A stretch of DNA of 64,000 nucleotides from Patiria pectinifera (lineage: Eukaryota; Echinodermata; Asteroidea; Valvatida; Asterinidae): the NCBI GenBank assembly GCA_029964075.1, contig CM057144.1:13415281-13479280 (forward strand), given 5' to 3'. Shown in pieces: positions 55,470 to 64,000 of this stretch (position 1 is its first letter; every line of letters starts with the position of its first letter). The translations under genes and the position numbers were made by a program. The notes under the pieces were generated by a model. The model had not been told where the DNA came from. It saw nothing but the letters and a program-made list of their open reading frames with translations, and searched no databases.

Positions 55470-56345
55470 CCCCACCTTGAAATCTTGAAATGAACAAAAA
55501 GTATACACCGCGCAGGGTGACCGTAAGGTCAGAGCCAAATTCTGCTAAATGCACATCAAAAATCTGTCAGATTTATCAAAAATCTGCCAAATGCCTCAAA
55601 ATACACTAGAAACACTTAAAATCACAGGCAGTTTGTTAGTATTGCCTTAATTAAGATTCAAATTACATAATAAACAATCTAGTCACTTAAAGATGTTGTG
55701 AAATTATTGGTAAATTTCGGGCAAAATGCGGATCCGGCCCACAACGAAGTCCGTTTCCCAGTGAACCTCAGCACTTAGGATTGCAGCTTTTTTAAAGAAC
55801 ATGTACACTTTTTTGTTCAAATTTGCTGTTTTTCTGTCAACCATTTTTGCAGAAATGTGCCAGAAATCTGCCAAAAAATCCATTCTGTTAAATTTTCTGT
55901 CAAACTCATTTTTTTACAAAAGTTCTGTCAAAGTTAGCCGAAAATCGGCTAAAACGGTCACCCTGACACCGCGCTGTCGAAATAAGCGCCTGGAGCGTCT
56001 ACGCCAATGTACTATGTATTTACACTCATGTCATCATGGCAAAACTTTAGGCAAACGACGTCCGCAATGATTTCACGCATGGTTGTATAAATGTCGAGTG
56101 CATGCACATTTCGCTGCGCCGTTAGTACATGTACAGTACGGTTGTTGATGTGTTGTACAAGTTTTGAAACAGTGAATGCCATACTATACTGAGCGGGTAT
56201 TTTCAAGAAATGTCTTCCCCGTGAGTATGTTCTTCATACTAAGTTTATAAGCTGATTTTGTAGCTGTTCGTAATTTCATTTCTGCATTTATTCTTGGGAG
56301 TGTGCTGTGCTAGTTGAGGTACTGGCCCTGCTCCAAGAAGGCCTA
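55470..56345 (+). repeat. Inverted orphan copy of the paralogue 3' flank
   Basis: Reverse complement of the region downstream of paralogues 2/3 (about 40130-40170 and 48480-48900): 'gaacaaa...caccgcg', 'ctgtcgaaat', 'gaaatgtcttccccgtgag', 'ttataagctgattttgtagctg'. Split by a MITE at 55513-55965. No coding part of the paralogue is attached. Confidence 0.8.
55513..55965. mobile_element. hAT-type MITE ('CAGGGTGACCGT' family)
   Basis: CAGGGTGACCGT / ACGGTCACCCTG termini with exact 8-bp duplication ACACCGCG (55505-55512 and 55966-55973). The intact site is present, in reverse, at about 40138-40147. The interior is rich in 'aaatctgccaa' repeats. Confidence 0.92.
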
Positions 56346-57429
56346 TACATTTGTATTGTCATTGAGAACAAAAGTCGCTGTTTCAGTCATACAAAACAAT
56401 TGCTGAGATACTGTGATAGGTCTAGGCCTATAGCTTGAGTATCTTCCAGCGAGTACATGCCTTGCATGCTCATGGGGAATTCTAATTAGCGTTGGAGTGC
56501 AAACTTTGTTGTATCCGCAGAATCAAAACACTGTCTCTAACTTGAAAATTGAACGGACTCCACAAAACCCTTTTCCGTAAAGCAAAACAGAAAAATCCAG
56601 TAGTGGTAAGACGGCAAGTTTGTACAAATTTATTTTACCGTGGTTTTGTCTTTTACAATGGGTCCGAGTAGTTTGGCTATAACTATCCACCATTTACAAA
56701 AATTCAATTTGAAGATACATGTATAAGCTAGTCTGACGCAATATTTCTAATGTTCAAAACAAAGTTTATAAAGTAATGCCTTCTCCCACGGAAAGACGAG
56801 AATTCTCTACTTCAGGTTTCCCAGACAATTAATGTGATTGCATAGTCAATACAAAGAAAAACTTAAAGGCTTCTCTTAATCTCTAATACATGATTCCTAG
56901 ACCGAAGCAATTACTTTCGCATCTGCAATTTATCTTCACAATTAATGCACCTGTAAGACACACATTATTTAATTGATATACAAAAATATGCACATTGACC
57001 TTAAGATACAATTTATGTCGATTTGTACTTAAAGTGACATAAATATTCAAGCTATGAATTCACATCTTTGTAGTAAAAAACCGGGCATTTGAATACACAC
57101 TGTTTGTCTGAATTTGTCATTTATTTAATAAAATACAAGAAAACACTACTTTTTTTAAGGAGTAAATGTTGGAATGTTATGATCGGAGTCACCAGCAGAT
57201 AACCCTGTGACCTTAAGATAAAACATAAGTTTGTTTATAATTATAGCTCACAACTTATTGTTGTTATGGAATCACATGTACATCAAGTATCCTGGTTCAA
57301 TCCCGACTCATATGGAGTATTCTAAACCCTGTTCTATGAGTGACCCGCGAATGCAGTGTTCTCGGGGTGTCGATCACAAACGTCCAGGCAAAGTAAAGTG
57401 CGTGTGGAGTACAACTGGACGAAAACATT

Positions 57430-57560
57430 AAAATCACGTCATTGGAAAACCGTTCTCGTGTTCTTTTTACACGAAAACGGGGTTTCGATACGCCATGGGA
57501 CTCAATTAGGTGTGTGTGGCCCTGGGCAAGACACTTTATCACAATAACGTGTACTTCTCT
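57430..57560 (+). repeat. SINE-like element, unit 4
   Basis: 'ggggtttcgatacgccat' and 'ggccctgggcaagacactt' as at 29765-29935, at the equivalent position of unit 4. Confidence 0.55.
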
Positions 57561-58157
57561 CCATAGAGGAAAATATTCCGAAAGATATGAGTGATCGCAG
57601 AGAATGTGCTACGTCGCACTGATATCCAACAGTTGCATTAAATTATGATATCACAAGTTTGCAATGACTAGTTGTTAGTGTATTTGTATAAATTGCTAAA
57701 AAGCTTCGCTTACTGTAACAAGCATGGCTATGTACATATTTTATAAAAAAAAAATTACGGCATACGTTTAAATGAACAACTATGAAAGTTATAAAAATGT
57801 ATAAAAGTTATAAAAATCTCAACACGTGGAGGCTACATTATCAACTCTGGCTGTACAACAATGTACTTCTTACTATATATTAACATATCAGTGACGCATG
57901 TAAAGAAGCAGACATAAAATCAATAAATTGTCATGCAGTGCTCAAATTAATTGTGGCCCTCTGTCAGCCAAGTCACTGTGTATAAATCTGCCAATTGGAA
58001 TATCCCAACTGTCATTATTTCTTGTCAGTTTTGGAGCCACCACTGTTTTGATCAAAGATCAGTTTCCTTGCAACCAACCAATAATCATCCTCATAAGTAA
58101 CTACATGTACATGTATACTATAATCACCATGGCCATCACAATATATTGATAAACATC

Positions 58158-59630
58158 TCACTGGCTGTCAATCTCGAAAATGTCCTGGTCTGTACAGCCT
58201 ATTGTGAGAAAGTCCTTCATATCAGTTTCCAATGCAATGGAAACATTTTTGATATCTCTGCGAACTTCTTCCAGACCGTGCACTTTTTCGACTGGATCAT
58301 ACTCTACAAGATCCACTCGATCTGGTGTTCGATTTACAATTCGATAAATTCTTCCTGAACTTTTTTCACATTTCACGAGAGCACCAGGATAGAATTCAAC
58401 GTTGCGATCCCATTCAATGCCTTCATCCTTAAACCAGGATTGTAGGCAGTCTGGTTCATTTTTGGTGGCACACTTTTCAGGTACGATAAGCCACGTCCAA
58501 AAGTTGTGACGCCGAGACACAACCTTAGCACCAAAAAGGTCTTCAAGACACTCTCGAAAACCTGCTGGAAGAAGGTGGAATTCCTTCGTATGTTTGCCTT
58601 TCCTTGGGCCAACAGCTGTTAGTGTCCCTTTGTCTATCTGTGCCTTTGTCCGGGTATCACGGATCATTGCCGAGATCATTATCCCACATTTCACATGAGT
58701 TTTCATGCATTGCCATGCCCACTTCAGAACTTCTTCTTTGTTAAAGAGGATATTTTCAACCCTTGATGGTATGCTACAAAAATTCATGTAAAGCATGTCA
58801 GTTTCCTCTAACTCAATGTCCAAAATATTCATGCATCTGCACGTTACTGACTTGGGGAACAAATGCTCATGGAAGCGATGACACGCCTCGTCATTATCGA
58901 CTACTACAAACTCATACGAGTCTGGATCTAAGCCTTGTTCAATCATCGCATGTACGATCGATAGGAGCATCCTACCGTGGCCATCCAATAGATATACCTT
59001 CTTGGACCCGATTTTTTTCGTTGCTTCTACCAATTTCTTTGCCCGTGTGTTTTTGTCCGTGTACTCCTTCTTGTTGGTTTTTTTTTCGGACCCAAATACT
59101 TCAAAGAGTGTCCCTTTAAATCCCATTTCCCCATCCACCATGTTGTTAACAGGGTGCAGTATTGAGTGAAATTGACGGAGTGAACCCTTCCGAAGTCGCA
59201 GACAAACATCTGGAGCCAGTGCTTCTATCACCTGAATATCCCCAAAAGTTGGCTCAAATTTTCCAACTTCCTCTTTACCACTACTACTACTAGTTTGCTT
59301 TGGGACATGCAGACCCATCATTAATTCCATTGCACCGCGGGCCTTTTGTCGTACTTTTTCTCGTACTTTTTCTAACTCCCGAGTTTCCCTGTCTGGTGCT
59401 TCGCCTTCCAACATCCCAGACACTGTATCACCCTCTTGTTGAATCGTCTCCAGCTCATTATGCAGCTGCTTTACCTCATCGAGCTTCTCGATTTGTGTCA
59501 CATGCACACACCGAGAGCACATTTCAACTTCACCGGGTATAAAGGAGGGGACCAGTGGGTTGTCAGAGTTTTCACACATTGCGCATTTATTTACCCCATG
59601 TTGGCTAGTGCCAGGGCTAGGTGATGCCAT
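58158..59630 (-). CDS. Array paralogue 4 (C-terminal type A), zinc-ribbon plus methyltransferase-like protein
   Basis: Intronless, 490 residues, the most diverged copy. The N-terminus (NKCAMCENSDNPLVPSF, GEVEMCSRCVHVTQ) matches paralogue 2. The linker is longer, with a repeated 'VREKVRQK' and a Ser run (TSSSSG). The core retains LLDGHGRMLLS, VVVDNDEA and DMLYMNFCSIPS; the segment before it (GSEKKTNKKEYTDKNTRAKK) is more basic than in the others. The type A C-terminus (WLIVPEKC, YRIVNRTPDRVDLVE) agrees with paralogue 1 and extends to ...IGCTDQDIFEIDSQ. TATA box 173 bp upstream; start context GCCATGG. Confidence 0.87.
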   Translation of the reverse strand: MASPSPGTSQHGVNKCAMCENSDNPLVPSFIPGEVEMCSRCVHVTQIEKLDEVKQLHNELETIQQEGDTVSGMLEGEAPDRETRELEKVREKVRQKARGAMELMMGLHVPKQTSSSSGKEEVGKFEPTFGDIQVIEALAPDVCLRLRKGSLRQFHSILHPVNNMVDGEMGFKGTLFEVFGSEKKTNKKEYTDKNTRAKKLVEATKKIGSKKVYLLDGHGRMLLSIVHAMIEQGLDPDSYEFVVVDNDEACHRFHEHLFPKSVTCRCMNILDIELEETDMLYMNFCSIPSRVENILFNKEEVLKWAWQCMKTHVKCGIMISAMIRDTRTKAQIDKGTLTAVGPRKGKHTKEFHLLPAGFRECLEDLFGAKVVSRRHNFWTWLIVPEKCATKNEPDCLQSWFKDEGIEWDRNVEFYPGALVKCEKSSGRIYRIVNRTPDRVDLVEYDPVEKVHGLEEVRRDIKNVSIALETDMKDFLTIGCTDQDIFEIDSQ

Positions 59631-59802
59631 GGCGCTAGGGTGGGATGTTGATATTATGTGATTTGCACAATATTAAGCTTTGCAATTACAACAGTACTGA
59701 TCTCCAACTTGTTTGAAACTACATGTAAATGAACTCATCAAGGCAAATGGTGAAGCTAGTGCGTACGTAGTCGCCCAAATTATGCAATGTCACTTTCTGC
59801 CT

Positions 59803-59808
59803 TTTATA
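59803..59808 (-). promoter_or_regulatory. TATA box of paralogue 4
   Basis: ACTATAAAAGGC on the minus strand, the best TATA match of the four. Followed by AGTGACATTGCATAATTTGG. Confidence 0.65.
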
Positions 59809-60281
59809 GTACCAATGAATAAAGTCTATAGATGTATTTACAGATGAACAACTTAGCACTGTAATTCACTGTTTTGTACATACAAATATAAATCAATTGT
59901 ACATACAAGTATAAATCAGTATAAATCAATTGGACATACAAGTACTCCCAAAAATGTCAGCTGGCTAGGTTTTGATGATAAATTTAAGATTGAGAAATGT
60001 AAAGCCTAGTCAGTTTTACTTCACATCGGGCCTGATGCCTTTATTTTATGACAGTTCAATGAACGCGTCACTTGTTGTACTATAGAGTGTTGAATTCTGA
60101 AGGATATGAAATTCTGAACCAAGAGTACCCTACGGGGAATTAAATTTTGTTTCATTGACAGTAGTTGGAACTTAATTAACTCCGTTATAGGCCTGGTAGA
60201 GATCACTCCTGAGTAAACGTCATCTTGAGCAGTACGGTTTCGATCAGAAGACTCTGTAACAAACAACAAATTGTAAATAAA

Positions 60282-60630
60282 TACGCCGTGGCCTCGTGGT
60301 CTGGAGCATTGAATTCGTGATCTTCGGGTAATTCTGCGGGTTGTGGGTTCGAGTCCAGCCTGGGGTCGGGTACGTGTGACCTTGGGCAAGGTACTTTGTC
60401 ACTTTTTGCTCCTGAGTAAATGGGTGCCTGTGAGGGCAGAGATGGTTTTTGTGGTTGATTTTACTGCTCTGCGCCTAACAGGCTGCAACGAGCTGTATAC
60501 TCCCCAGGGAGCTGAGATGGTATCTGAAATGTTTCATTGGCCCGGTGAGCAGGGTAATAATGATAGCGCCTTGAGCACCAATAATGGTAGATACGTGCGC
60601 TTTAAAAATACCCATTATTATTATTTTTAA
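60282..60630 (+). repeat. tRNA-derived SINE, near full length
   Basis: A-box-like 'tggcctcgtggtctgga', B box GGGTTCGAGTCC, body 'gaccttgggcaaggtact', and 3' end 'gcgctttaaaaatacccatt' followed by (ATT)n. This is the most complete SINE in the window. Confidence 0.75.
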
Positions 60631-60835
60631 ATAAATAATTAGACTTCAGTTGCTTTTTATAATTATTATAAAAAGCATTTTACCCTTTTGTAATATTGTG
60701 TATTAATTCCTGAAGATGCAAGAAAGAATATGAGATTTTGAAAAGGAAAGTTTAACAGCATTTTTTGCTCTTTAATTAGTTTCTGTAATTCCCTACGCCA
60801 GACCAGTTTATGCCACTAAGCCTGCGAGTTTGGTC

Positions 60836-61182
60836 GGTATCAAATGAGGGGAATAATGCTCATTGTGATTTTTGGCAAGGTATGCCCCTCTGTACATAGT
60901 TGGAAAATCTGTGATAGCATTGCAGCGGTGGCAGCATTTTGGGTGCTATCACTCTCTTTAAAAAAAAATGGCGGCCAAAGCATGCTTGTTACCACATATA
61001 ATTAATCCGGTAACAAGCATATTGGCGGCCATTTTGTAAACAAATTAAAAGTAAAAACACCCATAGAACTGCTACCTCTCACACAGTCACACTACAAAGC
61101 TATCGCACATTTTCAAACTCTAGATGTGCATACCTTGCCAATGATCACTAATCAGCATTGCTCCTTTCGATCAATTGATACC
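60836..61182. repeat. Long imperfect inverted repeat (about 160-bp arms)
   Basis: Left arm 'ggtatcaaatga...ttggcaaggtatg...atggcggcca' pairs with the right arm (reverse complement 'ggtatcaattga...ttggcaaggtatg...atggccgcca'). The centre is GCTTGTTACC / GGTAACAAGC around a 15-base loop. Probably a foldback transposon. Confidence 0.85.
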
Positions 61183-61284
61183 AGTGGCCCATTTTTTGGA
61201 CTGAAGCTGATAGTCTTTTATCTATGAGTAGAAACTGCACTATGCCAGTAAAGGCTCCTGGGGGTTGTGGCGTCATTTACTCAC

Positions 61285-61340
61285 GTAAATCTTGCTGCTA
61301 GGAATGGTCGCTACCGCATACATGAAGTCATCAAAAACAA
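61285..61340 (-). other. Exon-like block B, unit 4
   Basis: 56 bp; reads VFDDFMYAVATIPSSKIY, one residue longer than in units 1-3, both splice sites kept. Confidence 0.45.
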
Positions 61341-63660
61341 CTGAAATACAAACGGCCAGAAAAATAATCAAACATAATTCAGTGGCGTTGCAAGGTCATT
61401 TTTATTGGGGGGGGGGGGGGGCACTCGCCTCATCCGTGCTGAAAGGTTGAATCAAGGGGAGGGCTGAGGGTACATACACGTTGGAGTGATCGCACAATAG
61501 ATCTTTATCACATGCTGCCACCATTTTAGTCATGTTCCCTGTATCCACAATACTGAGTGGTAACATTTTTTTATGCAAAAAGGAACCAGTCTATTTTTTT
61601 CCTACCAGCCTCGCTTTGGTTACGTTGATTTGAATGGGAAAACTCTCAAATGGCCGCAACATGATAATTAAGGCTGAAACGATACGCCTGTGTCACGATA
61701 CGATACGTATCACGATACATATCAAACGATACGATATATATCGCGATATATCTTGGTATAAAACAAATTAATAAAATCATAACAGATGAACTTAATCAGG
61801 GTCTAAGTCCTCTTTAATCTGTCTCTACTCGTTTCTGATAATACACAAATACAGTAAGGTACTACTGTAATTTTCGAAATATTAACCGCAGCGGTTTCAA
61901 TTTTGTAAGGCCTCCAAATTCTAGTCAAAATGCTCTGAACCAGTTCCATTTACACTACAGAGCTATAAAAAGGGCCACAAAAGTTATATCAAATCATTTA
62001 CAATCGATACTCTAACAAACAAATATGGAAATTGATGATGAGAAATAAACTACGGGAATTGCTGCCGGCTGCCCCGTCCGGTCCCCGGCCTTAAAAGTTA
62101 ATGCATGGCCCGGCAGCATGCGCCGGGGAATGACAACATTTTCCCGAGGCACGTGACGTGAGAGAGAATGCAACCCACCGTGTGTTGTCTGACTGGAGCG
62201 TTACAAATCTTGCTTTTGTGGAAACAGTTGCTGATTTGTTTTGCCCTAAGACTAAACAGGTCCCGTTTTACCTCAAAACTTATCAAATTTGTGTGATTAC
62301 TAGCGAGTAGTTACGTTGAAAGTTGAAGTTTCGATCGTAACTTTCTACAAAAAAATCAAAACCAAAGATCTTGTCCTGTAGCGCCGTAGGAAACGATGCT
62401 GACATTTTTATGGCCGAATCCATTAATTTTGCAAGGGGTGATTCAGTCCCCTTTTTTTAGTTTTACATCGTTTCTTGAATACATTTCAGGAAAAAATATA
62501 TATTGTGACGTTGAACAACTTATTATCGAATGGTGTTCGAAATATTTCGAACACCATCACAAGTATAGTCGTCATTTTTCTTTTTTTAATAAGCGGAAAT
62601 ATTGGGAATTATTGTTCCAAAGAAAGAACACCACCCCTTCATTACCACAAATGGGGTGGTCCGCTGGGGAATTAAGCATGCTGCATGGCACCAGCTGCAC
62701 TAGTATCACGATGGAGGAATCCTCCACGTACATGTACGTACGGCTGGTCGCAAGCGTCTAAGACAGCTTTCACCGTACTTTTTACCGCTCGGTTTTGGTT
62801 TCGGTTTGTTAATAACTTTATTAATTGATAGTTCATTTCAGCAACACATCTCTTCTTGTACCAGTACAAAATACACAGGGAGAGTCCGCATGAACTTTTC
62901 ACGTGCGTGCGCTCGGAAAGGTGAGACTTCAACTCTTCGCATTATTATTTTTACATTTCGTGCTTCTCATGCATCGCAGTTGCTTGCAATTTTGTTTCGG
63001 TGCGCTGCCGCTGTTATTTATTACAAGCTGATTTACCCGATCATAGATCGGGTAGGGCGTAGTGTTGGGGATGAAAATGTGGGGAGTTAATGTAAATTGG
63101 GGATACTAGTTGGGGAGACATGCAGTTAAAACGCAATTTCCGTGGTGTGATCTGAGGCAATTTCTGACCACTAAAACCAATTTGAGCAAAAGATCATGTT
63201 TTAAAGTTTGGAGTTTAGAATAATTGAATCAGCTACATGTATTCTGAGCAATAGAATCATTATTGTAGGCTATAATTTTTATTCGGGGAAGAAAAAGTGG
63301 GGGGGGGGGACCAAACAATGTCCCCCACTTCAAAATGTTTGGGGAGGGGGGGGGGCGCTCAGCCTTGGTGGATGCATGGAGCTTTTAACACATGATGGAA
63401 GCGACAGAGCACTATATCACGTCATATGCGCATGCTTGTGCTTCAAATAGCGAGCACCGTAGACCCAACCTCGTTTCCAGGGTGTGGAGCAGGCTGCAGT
63501 ACGCGTTGCCGTCGACAGTTTTGCATAGCCCGGAAATACTACGCAGTGTAGACTTGCGATTGGTCAGACCGCGCAAGGCATACTTAATGTCTAGTCCTTC
63601 TGAGTATTCGTTGCACTCGGCGCAGGGGCGGCAAGCGAAGCATATGAAAGAATAGGGGCA
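61340..63660. other. Right-hand spacer
   Basis: No convincing gene. Contains 'acgatacgata' low-complexity sequence (61678-61755), a CpG-richer patch (62040-62175), a perfect palindrome (62530-62557) and a G-rich fragment of the 'gatctgaggcaatttctga' repeat (63140-63365). Confidence 0.5.
62530..62557. repeat. 28-bp perfect palindrome
   Basis: ATGGTGTTCGAAAT joined directly to its exact reverse complement, with no spacer. Confidence 0.97.
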
Positions 63661-63677
63661 CTTGGTGGCCACGCACC

Positions 63678-64000
63678 ATGGAGAAAAAATATTTTACCAA
63701 GGTCACCCCATACTACAATTTGGTGAACGCTTTTGCAGAACGGCCGAGTAAAACACGTAAACGGAACCCCTACGTCGAAGCCGCTGACCTCGCACAGTCT
63801 AGACACGCAGAAAAGCCAGCACAGGGGGCGGCCAGGCAGTCAACGTGAAAGCGCACACGACGGCAAATTCCTGCGCAAAACGCAGTCACGAAAAATAGAC
63901 GAAAACGATCGCCGGTCCGTACGGGAAAATCAGGACGACCCGAAGTGTCCGACCCGCCGGAAGACACCCTCCGCATTTTTCCACGGACGTGGAGCGATTT
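63678..64000 (+). CDS. Possible coding start at right edge, with one in-frame stop
   Basis: ATG at 63678 opens 56 codons (MEKKYFTKVTPYYNLVN...) to TGA at 63846. The same frame then stays open for about 50 more codons to the window edge, with a basic, Arg/Lys-rich composition. GC and CpG content are clearly higher than upstream. It could be a retroelement first ORF with a stop, a 5' exon, or chance. No family recognised. Confidence 0.25.

Larger units (their letters stand above)
56615..61450. repeat. Tandem segmental unit 4 (partial)
   Basis: 56615-57960 follows 27295-30340 of unit 1 ('tcttttacaa', 'ttcacatctttgtagtaa', 'catgcagtgctcaaa') but lacks the minisatellite. It carries paralogue 4 and block B, and homology fades after about 61450. 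Confidence 0.8.

Noticed and set aside
30713-59630. Retroviral or giant-virus origin for the intronless array
   Set aside because: No polymerase, capsid, LTR or other viral hallmark is near; the intronless state alone is not enough to claim it.

Overview
This is eukaryotic genomic DNA from an animal: genes are split by GT-AG introns, spacers are long and AT-rich with poly-G/C tracts, and tRNA-derived SINEs and short inverted-repeat (MITE-type) DNA transposons are dense. The protein-coding matches are metazoan. The frequent ATGTACATG-type words and SINE tails with a 'gcaaggcacttta' core suggest a marine invertebrate, most likely a deuterostome (echinoderm, hemichordate or amphioxus). I cannot fix the species from sequence alone.

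Layout. (1) 1-2083, minus strand: the first two coding exons of a GDPD5/GDE2-like glycerophosphodiester phosphodiesterase, running off the left edge. (2) 2084-8327: repeat-rich spacer between divergently transcribed genes. (3) 8328-24467, plus strand: a complete ten-exon TRAPPC14 (MAP11/C7orf43) orthologue, reconstructed here as 612 residues with all splice phases consistent. Its introns hold several transposon families, its exon 4 start is tandemly duplicated, and its terminal coding exon is repeated three times. (4) 24760-27290: spacer with small inverted-repeat elements. (5) About 27.3-61.4 kb: a tandem segmental array of roughly 9-kb units carrying four intronless minus-strand paralogues of 455-490 residues. 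I recognise no named family. Each has an N-terminal CxxC...CxxC zinc-ribbon-like motif, a charged helical linker, a Rossmann/methyltransferase-like core and one of two C-terminal modules. Each has a TATA-type promoter 173-197 bp upstream of its ATG. Units 1-3 also carry a 103-bp minisatellite and short exon-like blocks on the minus strand. (6) 61.4-64 kb: spacer, inverted repeats, and a CpG-richer right edge with a possible coding start.

What stands out. The four-gene array is the strongest candidate for something undescribed. Its N-terminal halves group as 2+4 and 1+3, but its C-terminal halves group as 2+3 and 1+4, which implies recombination or gene conversion between paralogues. Comparing units shows empty insertion sites for three transposons, giving direct 8-bp target-site-duplication evidence for hAT-type elements. 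An inverted orphan piece of a paralogue's 3' flank lies between units 3 and 4. No bacterial, plasmid or CRISPR content is present, and no intact transposase or reverse transcriptase was seen.
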